DNA from: Sphingobium baderi
Lineage (GTDB): Bacteria > Pseudomonadota > Alphaproteobacteria > Sphingomonadales > Sphingomonadaceae
NCBI RefSeq assembly: GCF_001456115.1
Contig: NZ_CP013264.1
Location: 2,560,501-2,624,500 of the forward strand
Direction: 5' to 3'
DNA length: 64,000 nt
Below the pieces are notes generated by a model. It ran no database searches, was not told where the DNA came from, and worked only from the letters and a program-made list of their open reading frames with translations. The number at the start of each line of letters is the position of its first letter. Position 1 is the first letter of the stretch. Of this stretch, positions 23,798-31,122 are shown piece after piece. Made by a program: the position numbers and the translations under genes.

Positions 23798-25983
23798 CAA
23801 AAAATTTCCTTTTATCTGCCGCAGTCGCGCTTGCTCTGGCTGTTCCCATCGCCGCGCCCGTTCATGCACAGCAGACGCTGAATGTGCGGGACGCCGATAT
23901 TCGGGCCTTTATTCAGGATGCAGCCCGCGTGACGGGTCGGACCTTTATCATCGACAACCGCGTTCAGGGGAAGGTGTCGGTCGTCACCGACCGGCCGCTG
24001 TCACGGTCGGAATATTTTGAGATATTCCTGTCCACCCTACGCGCAAACGGCCTGGTCGCGGTGCCTGCGCCTGGCGGCGCCTATCGCATTCAGCCCGCCG
24101 ATGGAGCTGCGGGGCAGCCAAGCGCGGTGGGGCGGGCGGCCAATCGAAACCAGTTCGTAACGGAAGTCTTTCGCCTTCATTCCATTGATGCCGCCAGTGC
24201 TCTTGAAACGCTCAGACCGCTGGTCAGCAGGGATGGCTCGGTTACCGCTAACCGGGCAGGCAACAGCGTGGTGGTGGCCGACTATGCCGATAATATCGCA
24301 CGTATTCGGCAGGTCATTGCGCGCATAGATCGCGATACGGCCGCAACACAGACGGTGATGCTGAAAAACGCCGGAGCGCGGGAAATCGCCACCTCGCTTC
24401 AGGCATTGATGGCGGGAGGCGGCGGTGAAGGCGGGACTCCGTCCGCCGCGACGGTGGTTCCGATCGACAGCAGCAATTCAGTGGCCATACGCGGGGATGC
24501 GGGAACCGTCGCCCGGCTCGTGCAGATGGCGCGCGATCTGGACCGGCAGGCGGCGAGCGGCACGGAAATCCGCGTCTATTGGCTGGAACATGCCGATGCG
24601 GAAAAGCTCTTGCCGGTGCTTCAGCAGCTTGTCGGCCAATCGACGAATGAGCCAGTCACCGCATCCGCGCCTGCGGCAAATGGGGCGTCGCCGGCGGGGG
24701 CCGCGCCGTCGGCTCCGGCAATATCTTCCGCGAGCACCGGCAACACAGGCATTTCGACGCGCGGCCCCTCGATCGTCACCCGCTATGAAGGGGCTAACGC
24801 CATCATCGTCGCGGCGAACAGCGACGTCCAGCGCATGTTGGGCGAAACCATCCGCCAGATCGACACCCGCCGCGAACAGGTGCTGGTGGAAGCCATCATC
24901 GTCGAGATCAGCGACGCGGCGGCGAAGAAGCTGGGCGTGCAGTTCCTGATCGGCAGCACGAAGACGGGCTTTGCCGCGACCAACTATTCCAACGCTTCGC
25001 CCAATATCCTGACATTGGCGGGGGCGGTGGGCGCTGACAGGCTGGGCGAGACGACCACCACTGTCGTAGCGCCGGACGGAACGCGCACCACAACCACGAC
25101 ACGCGAAAATGGCGATTTGTCCAATACGCTCCAGCAGGCGGCCGTGGACAGCCTGATGAACGCGACCGGCGGTTTCGGCGGGATTGCGACGCAACTCGGC
25201 AATCACGGCATCTTCGGCGCGATCGTCAACGCCGTGAAGTCGGATACGGACAGCAACATCCTGTCCACGCCATCTGTCATGACGATGGACAATCAGAAGG
25301 CGTCGATCCTCGTCGGCCAGCAGGTGCCCGTGACCACAGGCGAGGCGTTGAGCCAGAATTTCGACAATCAGTTCCGCACCGTCCAGCGGCAAGATGTCGG
25401 CATCAAGCTGGAAGTGAAGCCCCAGATCAACGCGGGCGGCGCGATCAAGCTGTTCCTGAAACAGGAGGTGTCGAGCGTCGCCGGACCGGTCAGCAACAAC
25501 AGCAGCGACCTCATCATCAACAAGCGCGAGATTGAAACCACCGTCACCGTGGACGATGGCGAGATATTGGCGCTGGGCGGCCTGCTGGACGACAATGAGC
25601 GCAAGACCATTGAGCGGATTCCGCTGCTGTCCGACATTCCGGGGCTGGGCGAGTTGTTCAAGTCGCGCAGCCGCAGCCGGACCAAGACCAACCTCATGGT
25701 CTTCATCCGCCCGACCATATTGCGGAGCAAGGAAGACGCCCAGCGCCTGACGCAGCAACGCTATGGCTATGTCCGGGACATGCAGATGCGACGTAATCCG
25801 GATGCGGAACCAGGCATCGACGAACTGGTGCGCGATTATATGGGCGCGCTGCCTCCGGGCGCGGCGGCAGGGCCGGGCGATGCGGTCGTCCCGCCGCCGC
25901 CGCAAGTGATCGAGCCTATGACCCGTCAGTCGAGCGGTGTCGTGCGCCCGGTAGAGATTCCGGCAAGCGAAGCACGGCCATGA
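23794..25983 (+). CDS. gspD: Type II secretion secretin GspD
   Basis: 729 residues with a signal peptide ending near VHAQ (residue 26). It forms the outer-membrane secretin ring. N0 domain (TLNVRDADIRAFIQDAARVTG), then three N1-N3 repeats, including VVVADYADNIARIRQVIARID and VLVEAIIVEISDAAAKKLGVQ, lead to the secretin core. The core has NILSTPSVMTMDNQKASILVG and VGIKLEVKPQINAGG, then a short C-terminal S-like region. A serine/alanine-rich insert near residues 285-320 is low complexity. Start and stop overlap gspC and gspE by 4 bases each. Confidence 0.95.
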   Translation: MTKNFLLSAAVALALAVPIAAPVHAQQTLNVRDADIRAFIQDAARVTGRTFIIDNRVQGKVSVVTDRPLSRSEYFEIFLSTLRANGLVAVPAPGGAYRIQPADGAAGQPSAVGRAANRNQFVTEVFRLHSIDAASALETLRPLVSRDGSVTANRAGNSVVVADYADNIARIRQVIARIDRDTAATQTVMLKNAGAREIATSLQALMAGGGGEGGTPSAATVVPIDSSNSVAIRGDAGTVARLVQMARDLDRQAASGTEIRVYWLEHADAEKLLPVLQQLVGQSTNEPVTASAPAANGASPAGAAPSAPAISSASTGNTGISTRGPSIVTRYEGANAIIVAANSDVQRMLGETIRQIDTRREQVLVEAIIVEISDAAAKKLGVQFLIGSTKTGFAATNYSNASPNILTLAGAVGADRLGETTTTVVAPDGTRTTTTTRENGDLSNTLQQAAVDSLMNATGGFGGIATQLGNHGIFGAIVNAVKSDTDSNILSTPSVMTMDNQKASILVGQQVPVTTGEALSQNFDNQFRTVQRQDVGIKLEVKPQINAGGAIKLFLKQEVSSVAGPVSNNSSDLIINKREIETTVTVDDGEILALGGLLDDNERKTIERIPLLSDIPGLGELFKSRSRSRTKTNLMVFIRPTILRSKEDAQRLTQQRYGYVRDMQMRRNPDAEPGIDELVRDYMGALPPGAAAGPGDAVVPPPPQVIEPMTRQSSGVVRPVEIPASEARP

Positions 25984-27521
25984 GCGATCAGGGCGATCCC
26001 GATCCGATCCTGCCTTATGTCGCGGCGCGGGCGCTGGACATACCCTATCTATTTGCCCGGCGGCATGGCGTGGTGCTGTTGCCGGAAGATGAGGGTCGGC
26101 TGGCGGTCGCGGTAAGGGAGGGGAGCGATCCCCGGATGCTCCTTGAAGTGAGGCGGCATCTGGCGCGCAGTTTCGACGTGCGCTTCGTCGACGCGGCGCA
26201 GTTCGACCGGCATCTGTCCGATCATTATGCGATGGAGGGCAGCGCGGCGGCGATGGCCGGTTCCATCGACATGGGCGCGGACGAGCTGGACATGCTGGCG
26301 GCGGATATTCCGACGGCGGACGATCTGCTCGACAGCGCCGACGATGCGCCCGCGATCCGCCTTATCAACGGCATCATCGCCGAAGCGGCGCGGCAGGGCG
26401 TGTCGGACATCCATATCGAGCCTTATGAAACGGGCCTCGTCGTGCGGATGCGGGTGGATGGCGTGCTGCGCGAGACTTTGCGGATGCCGCCGCATGTCGC
26501 GCCGGTGGTGGTGAGCCGTATCAAGGTGATGGCGCGGCTCGACATTGCGGAGCGGCGTGTGCCGCAGGATGGGCGTATCGGGTTGACGCTGGGCGGGAAG
26601 TTGCTGGACGTGCGTGTTTCGACGCTGCCGAGCCGGGCGGGTGAGCGGGTGGTGTTGCGTATCCTGGACAAGGAAAATGCCGGGATTTCGCTGGAATTGC
26701 TGGGCATGGCGGGGGCGGCGGATCGGATATTCCAAGAGGGACTTAAAGAACCGAACGGGATTATATTGGTTACCGGTCCTACAGGGTCGGGCAAGACGAC
26801 CACGCTTTATGCGGGATTGCGGCATTTGAACGATGGGACGCGCAATATCCTGACGGTCGAAGATCCGGTCGAATATGCCGTCGAAGGCGTGGGGCAGACG
26901 CAGGTCAATGCCAAGGTCGGACTTACTTTTGCCGCAGGTTTGCGCGCCATCCTGCGTCAGGATCCCGATGTCGTGATGGTCGGCGAAATCCGCGACCGGG
27001 AGACGGCGGAGATCGCGGTGCAGGCTTCGCTGACAGGGCATCTCGTCCTGTCGACCGTCCACACCAATGACGCGGTGGGGGCGATTACCCGGATGCGGGA
27101 CATGCGGGTCGAGCCGTTCCTGCTGGCCTCCACCCTGCGTGCGGTCATCGCGCAGCGACTGGTGCGGCGGCTGTGCCAGCATTGCCGCGAGCCGGTGCAG
27201 GCCGACAAGTCGGCCAGCGCCCTGCTTGGTTTCGATCCCGGAACAATCATCTATCGCGCCAAGGGCTGCGATGAGTGCAGCGGCACAGGCTATAAGGGCC
27301 GGATCGGCGTGTTCGAGGCGATCCGCATCGATGACACCATCCGCCGCCTCATCAACGATGGGGGCGATGAATCGCTGATCGCGCGCCATGCGTTCCTGAA
27401 CGCGCCCAATCTGGGGTCGGCGGCGCGGGCGCTGGTGCGCGACGGGCAGACCACGGCGGAGGAAGCCATCCGCGTGTCGCGGCGCGACGCGATCGAGGCG
27501 GAAACCATCTCCGATGGCTGA
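25980..27521 (+). CDS. gspE: Type II secretion ATPase GspE
   Basis: 513 residues, cytoplasmic hexameric ATPase that powers pseudopilus assembly. N-terminal N1E-type domain, then the motor: Walker A GPTGSGKTTTLYAG, Asp box, Walker B VVMVGEIRDRETAEIA, and His box LSTVHTNDAVGAI. The tetracysteine zinc motif is present (CQHC and CDEC, about 30 residues apart), characteristic of GspE/PilB-type ATPases. The stop overlaps gspF by 8 bases. Confidence 0.96.
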   Translation: MSDQGDPDPILPYVAARALDIPYLFARRHGVVLLPEDEGRLAVAVREGSDPRMLLEVRRHLARSFDVRFVDAAQFDRHLSDHYAMEGSAAAMAGSIDMGADELDMLAADIPTADDLLDSADDAPAIRLINGIIAEAARQGVSDIHIEPYETGLVVRMRVDGVLRETLRMPPHVAPVVVSRIKVMARLDIAERRVPQDGRIGLTLGGKLLDVRVSTLPSRAGERVVLRILDKENAGISLELLGMAGAADRIFQEGLKEPNGIILVTGPTGSGKTTTLYAGLRHLNDGTRNILTVEDPVEYAVEGVGQTQVNAKVGLTFAAGLRAILRQDPDVVMVGEIRDRETAEIAVQASLTGHLVLSTVHTNDAVGAITRMRDMRVEPFLLASTLRAVIAQRLVRRLCQHCREPVQADKSASALLGFDPGTIIYRAKGCDECSGTGYKGRIGVFEAIRIDDTIRRLINDGGDESLIARHAFLNAPNLGSAARALVRDGQTTAEEAIRVSRRDAIEAETISDG

Positions 27522-28731
27522 GTATGACTATATCGCGATCGATCCGGCGGGGAAGGAACGCAAAGGCAGCGTCAAGGCCGAAACGGTCGAGGATGCGCGG
27601 GCGCGGCTCGACGCGCGCAAGCTGTTCATCGTGCGGATCGAGCCGGGCACGGTCGAAGCGGCGCGCAAACGGGCGGGGCTGGCGCTGCGGACGCCGCGCC
27701 TGAGCGCCAAGGAACTGACGCTGTTCACGCGGCAATTGTCGACGCTGGTGCAGGTCAGCCCGCTGGAAGAGGCGCTTCGCACCATCGGGCGGCAGAGCGA
27801 GCAGGATCATGTCCGCGCCATCGTGGGAAAGGTCCATGCGGGCGTGCTGGAAGGGCGGCGGCTGGCCGATGCGCTGGCCGCGGAGCCGAAAAGCTTTCCG
27901 CCGCTCTATCGCGCGATGATTTCGGCGGGCGAAAGCTCCGGCAGCCTGCCCACGATCATGGAACGGCTGTCCGACCTGATGGAGCGGCAGGCGGTGATCC
28001 GGTCCAAGGTGCTGACCGCTATCGCCTATCCCAGCGTGCTCGCGATTTTCGCTGTGTGCGTGGTGGCGGCGCTGATGATCTTCGTCGTGCCCAAAGTGGT
28101 GGAGCAGTTCGATACGGTGGGGCAGGCGTTGCCGCTGCTAACGCGGATGGTGATGGGCGTTTCGGCCTTTCTGGCGAGCTATTGGTGGCTGCTGCTGATC
28201 CTGATGGGTCTGGGCGGTTTTGCCTTCTGGCGGGCGCTCAGGCATGAGGGGTTCCGCTATCGCTTCGACGCGACGCTGTTGCGCCTGCCGCTGCTGGGGC
28301 GGCTGATCCGCGACCTGCATGCGGCGCGGATGGCGCGAACGCTCTCCACCATGGTCGCGAGCCGGTTGCCGCTGATGGAGGGGTTGTCGCTGACCACGCA
28401 GACGGTGCATAATCGGGTGCTGCGGCAAGCTTCGGAACAGATTGTCGAGGCCATTCGCGGCGGCGGGAGCTTGTCGGCGGCATTGCGGCGGGCGGGCGTG
28501 TTTCCGCCGCTGCTGGTCTATCTCGCCGCGAGCGGGGAGAGCGCGGGGCGGTTGGACACGATGCTGGAACGGGCGGCGGACTATCTGGAGCGGGAGTTCG
28601 ACAGCTTCACGTCCGCTGCGCTGGCCATGCTGGAGCCGATCATCATCATCGCGATGGGCGGCATCGTCGCCGTCATCATCCTGTCTATCCTGCTGCCCAT
28701 CTTGCAGTTGCAGAGCCTGACCGGGGCCTGA
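27514..28731 (+). CDS. gspF: Type II secretion inner-membrane platform protein GspF
   Basis: 405 residues. Two cytoplasmic T2SSF domains (residues about 70-190 and 275-395) separate three membrane helices. Helix one is near 170-192 (AIFAVCVVAALMIFVVPKVV), another near 215-240, and the last at the C-terminus (IIIIAMGGIVAVIILSILLPIL). It contacts GspE and GspL and helps drive pseudopilin insertion. The N-terminus MAEYDYIAIDPAGKERKGSV is typical. It precedes gspG by 9 bases from stop to ATG. Confidence 0.95.
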   Translation: MAEYDYIAIDPAGKERKGSVKAETVEDARARLDARKLFIVRIEPGTVEAARKRAGLALRTPRLSAKELTLFTRQLSTLVQVSPLEEALRTIGRQSEQDHVRAIVGKVHAGVLEGRRLADALAAEPKSFPPLYRAMISAGESSGSLPTIMERLSDLMERQAVIRSKVLTAIAYPSVLAIFAVCVVAALMIFVVPKVVEQFDTVGQALPLLTRMVMGVSAFLASYWWLLLILMGLGGFAFWRALRHEGFRYRFDATLLRLPLLGRLIRDLHAARMARTLSTMVASRLPLMEGLSLTTQTVHNRVLRQASEQIVEAIRGGGSLSAALRRAGVFPPLLVYLAASGESAGRLDTMLERAADYLEREFDSFTSAALAMLEPIIIIAMGGIVAVIILSILLPILQLQSLTGA

Positions 28732-28740
28732 GGAGTGAAT

Positions 28741-29355
28741 ATGTTGACCAGGATTTTAACCTCCGTTCGTGCCACGCCTGTCGGAGCACGCATGAAAATA
28801 TCCCGCTGGCGCGCGCCCTTCGACAGGCTCAGGGCGAGCGGGGGAGGGAATAACCCGTCAGGCAGGCGTTCCGCCGAACACGGCTTCATGTTCATGAGGC
28901 GTTCCGCCGAACACGGCTTCACGCCCGTGAGGCGTTCCGCCGAACACGGCTTCACGCTGGTCGAACTGATGGTCGTGATCGTCATCATCGGCCTGCTGGC
29001 GACGATCGTGGCGATCAACGTCATTCCGGCGACCGACACGGCGCGGATCGAAAAGGCGAAGGCGGATATTTCCACCATCGAGCAGGCGCTGGAGCAATAT
29101 CGGCTCGATAACCTGACCTATCCGGCGGGAACGGACGGGTTGCAGGCGCTGCTGACGCCGCCTGCTTCGCTGACGCAGCCGCAGCGTTACCGGCGCGGGG
29201 GTTATATCAAGAAGCTGCCCAACGATCCGTGGGGGCGGCCCTATAGCTATGTCGTGCCGGGTAGGAAGGGTTCATTCGACATCGTGTCGCTGGGCGCGGA
29301 TGGCCAGCCGGGCGGCGAGAATGAGAATGCCGATCTTTATTCCAGCGCGCTTTGA
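28741..29355 (+). CDS. gspG: Major pseudopilin GspG with an extended, repeat-bearing leader
   Basis: 204 residues from an ATG preceded by AGGAG. The mature part is standard: FTLVELMVVIVIIGLLATIV with Glu5, a helix, PNDPWGRPYSY and the C-terminal calcium loop LGADGQPGGENENADL. GspG polymerises into the secretion pseudopilus after GspO cleaves before Phe. The leader is abnormal: about 70 residues rather than the usual 5-10. It contains a translated REP-like palindrome (APFDRLRASGGG) and three copies of RRSAEHGF, each with a Gly-Phe pair; only the last precedes the hydrophobic helix. A shorter product from ATG 28888 or 28894 is possible but has a poor ribosome site. Confidence 0.88.
   Translation: MLTRILTSVRATPVGARMKISRWRAPFDRLRASGGGNNPSGRRSAEHGFMFMRRSAEHGFTPVRRSAEHGFTLVELMVVIVIIGLLATIVAINVIPATDTARIEKAKADISTIEQALEQYRLDNLTYPAGTDGLQALLTPPASLTQPQRYRRGGYIKKLPNDPWGRPYSYVVPGRKGSFDIVSLGADGQPGGENENADLYSSAL
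28815..28835. repeat. REP-like palindrome, translated in the gspG leader
   Basis: GCCCT and AGGGC arms bracket TTCGACAGGCTC-type core sequence. I know this repeat type as scattered in sphingomonad intergenic DNA, from general knowledge rather than a search. Here it lies 74 bases inside the gspG reading frame and encodes the peptide PFDRLRA. Confidence 0.6.
28866..28957 (+). repeat. Three 33-bp hairpin repeats in the gspG leader
   Basis: Copies begin at 28866, 28899 and 28932, an exact 33-base period. Each has left arm GCGT, then TCC, inner stem GCCG, loop AACA, inner stem CGGC, TTC, and in copies two and three the right arm ACGC. Each encodes R-S-A-E-H-G-F plus a variable linker. The third copy runs directly into the normal pseudopilin helix. 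Confidence 0.92.
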
Positions 29356-29391
29356 TGGTGCGCTGGCCTACCTATCGGGGAAAGGTCTGGC

Positions 29392-30039
29392 ATGTTCGTA
29401 ACGGCACGACACGCGATAGTTGAGAAGCGTGTGGGTGGCTTCTCGACTGCGCTCGAAGCGAACGGGGGTGGGGTGCGCGGCTTCATGTTTTTGAAGCGTT
29501 CCGCCCAACAGGGCTTCGGTTCTTTGGAGCGTTCCGCCCAACAGGGCTTCACGGCCGTGAGACGTTCCGCCCAACAGGGCTTCACGTCTTTGGAGCGTTC
29601 CGCCCAACAGGGCTTCACGCTGATCGAACTGATGGTCGTGCTGACGATCATCGGTTTTATTTCGGCGGCCGTCGTGCTGGCGATGCCGGACCCGCGTGGG
29701 CGGGTGATCGAGGATGCCGACCGCTTTGCCGCGCGCGTTGCCGCCGCGCGCGACGAAGCGGTCGTTACCTCGCGCCCGATGGGCGTGTGGGTGTCGGCTT
29801 CCGGCTATGGCTTTCAGCGCCGGGAAGGCGCGCAGTGGGTAACGGTGGAGGACAGGCCCTTCGCCACCGCCAACTGGAAAGAGGGCACGCGGGCGCTGGT
29901 GGGCAAGGAAGGATTGCGGCAGATCGGTTTCGACGGGACGGGCCTTCCCACCGATCCGCTCAAGGTGACGCTGGCGCGGGAAGGCGAGCGGGTGTCGGTG
30001 ACGGTCGATATGGCCGGAAAGGTCATGGTCGGTGGGTGA
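29392..30039 (+). CDS. gspH: Minor pseudopilin GspH with an extended, repeat-bearing leader
   Basis: 215 residues; the ATG has GGGGAAAGG upstream. The mature protein begins FTLIELMVVLTIIGFISAAV and continues with the GspH beta domain (RFAARVAAARDEAVVTSRPMGVWV, GFQRREGAQW). It is a pseudopilus-tip-associated minor pseudopilin. The leader is about 74 residues: a translated REP-like palindrome (GGFSTALEANGGG), a GFMFLK segment, then four copies of R-S-A-Q-Q-G-F joined by SLE/AVR/SLE linkers. Compare GspI, whose leader is only 12 residues. The stop overlaps gspI by 8 bases. Confidence 0.87.
   Translation: MFVTARHAIVEKRVGGFSTALEANGGGVRGFMFLKRSAQQGFGSLERSAQQGFTAVRRSAQQGFTSLERSAQQGFTLIELMVVLTIIGFISAAVVLAMPDPRGRVIEDADRFAARVAAARDEAVVTSRPMGVWVSASGYGFQRREGAQWVTVEDRPFATANWKEGTRALVGKEGLRQIGFDGTGLPTDPLKVTLAREGERVSVTVDMAGKVMVGG
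29438..29459. repeat. REP-like palindrome, translated in the gspH leader
   Basis: GCTTC and GAAGC arms flank TCGACTGCGCTC, the second common sphingomonad palindrome type, followed by GAACGG. It is in frame inside gspH, 46 bases after the ATG, and encodes FSTALEA. Confidence 0.6.
29496..29620 (+). repeat. Four 33-bp hairpin repeats in the gspH leader
   Basis: Copies at 29496, 29529, 29562 and 29595, exact 33-base period. The inner stem is GCCC-AACA-GGGC in every copy, a paired change relative to GCCG-AACA-CGGC in gspG and gspJ. In copy three the outer arm is ACGT/ACGT instead of GCGT/ACGC, again keeping pairing. Each copy encodes R-S-A-Q-Q-G-F. Confidence 0.92.
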
Positions 30040-30409
30040 TCCCGCTCTTTGTCGTGGTGAACGCGGTTTCACGCTGCTCGAAATGCTGGTGGCGTTGGCG
30101 GTGTTCAGCCTGGCGGCGCTGGCGCTGGTGCGCTTGCAGGGGGTGACGCTGCGGACCGCCGCCGATCTCGACAGCAAGGCGCTGGGGCAGATCGTGGCGC
30201 GCAACCTGATGGTCGAGACGCAGACCGATCCCGCGCCGCCTTCGGTCGGCGAGGAAGAGGGCGACGTCGAAAATGGCGGGCGGCGCTGGCATTGGAAACG
30301 CGCAGTGAAGGCGACCGACGACAAGCGGCTGTTGCAGGTGGACCTGACCGTCGATGGGCAACCGGGCGCTTCGCCGGTGGCGTTGAGCTTCGTGCGGGTG
30401 GTGGGGTGA
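30032..30409 (+). CDS. gspI: Minor pseudopilin GspI
   Basis: 125 residues with a GTG start overlapping gspH by 8 bases. Leader MGDPALCRGERG, then FTLLEMLVALAVFSLAALAL with Glu5, the standard prepilin signal without any repeat. Downstream is the short GspI domain (ARNLMVETQTDP and a tryptophan-containing strand WHWKRAV). GspI forms the pseudopilus tip with GspJ and GspK. This unexpanded leader serves as an internal control for the repeat-bearing neighbours. Confidence 0.9.
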   Translation: MGDPALCRGERGFTLLEMLVALAVFSLAALALVRLQGVTLRTAADLDSKALGQIVARNLMVETQTDPAPPSVGEEEGDVENGGRRWHWKRAVKATDDKRLLQVDLTVDGQPGASPVALSFVRVVG

Positions 30410-31122
30410 TGCAGGTTCCCGGAACGCGCCGTGAGCGGGGCTTTACGTCTTTGAAGCGTTCCGCCGAACACGGCTTCACGTCTTTGGAGCGTTCCGCCGA
30501 ACACGGCTTCACGCTGATCGAACTGCTTGTCGCGCTGATGATCTTTGCGATGCTGGCGGGCGCGGGCGTGCTGTTGCTGGGCAATAGCGTGTCGGCGCAG
30601 GCGCAGGTGAAGGCGCGGCTCGACGATCTGGCGGCGGTGCAGCGGGCGGGCGGCGCGCTGGCGGCCGATCTGGGGCAGGCGGTGCCGCGCATCAGCCGCA
30701 CCGAAACGGGGACGCTGGCGCCCGCCTTCTGGTCTCATCGCGAGGGCGAGGGGATGCCGGCGATGCAGTTCGTGCGGGGTGGCTGGGACAATCTGGGCAA
30801 CCTGCCGCGGCCTTCGCTCCAGAAGGTTGAATATTGGGTGCGGCAGGGAAGGTTGGAGCGGCGGACCTATGCACAGGTCGATGGGGCGGCGGGGGATGAG
30901 CCTGCCGCGCTGCTCGATCATGTCGAGGATGTGGCTTTGCGCTTTCGCGATGCCGATGGGGAGTGGCGCGAGGAATGGACGCCGACGCAGCCAGACCTGA
31001 TGCCGCGCGCGGTCGAGATGACGGTGACGCGGACGGGTGAGCCGCCGGTGACGTTGCGTTTTCTGGTGGGGCCGGGTCCGGTGGAAGAACGAGCGGTCGA
31101 GGGGGAGGCTGATCTTGGCTGA
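30409..31122 (+). CDS. gspJ: Minor pseudopilin GspJ with two leader repeats
   Basis: 237 residues, ATG overlapping the gspI stop by one base (TGATG). The leader begins MQVPGTRRERGFT, which looks like the ancestral processing site. It is then interrupted by two 11-residue units (SLKRSAEHGFT, SLERSAEHGFT) before LIELLVALMIFAMLAGAGVL. The leader is therefore 33 residues with three Gly-Phe pairs. The rest is a typical GspJ domain (WSHREGEGMPAMQFVRGGWDN). It forms the tip complex with GspI and GspK. Confidence 0.9.
   Translation: MQVPGTRRERGFTSLKRSAEHGFTSLERSAEHGFTLIELLVALMIFAMLAGAGVLLLGNSVSAQAQVKARLDDLAAVQRAGGALAADLGQAVPRISRTETGTLAPAFWSHREGEGMPAMQFVRGGWDNLGNLPRPSLQKVEYWVRQGRLERRTYAQVDGAAGDEPAALLDHVEDVALRFRDADGEWREEWTPTQPDLMPRAVEMTVTRTGEPPVTLRFLVGPGPVEERAVEGEADLG
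30456..30514 (+). repeat. Two 33-bp hairpin repeats in the gspJ leader
   Basis: Copies at 30456 and 30489. Inner stem GCCG-AACA-CGGC as in gspG; outer arms GCGT/ACGT and GCGT/ACGC. They sit exactly between GFT of the native leader and LIELL of the mature helix, which shows the insertion pattern clearly. Confidence 0.92.

Noticed and set aside
28866..29620. CRISPR-like array of 33-bp repeats
   Set aside because: There are no unique spacers; units are directly abutting, translated in frame and end at the pseudopilin helix. No cas gene is present.
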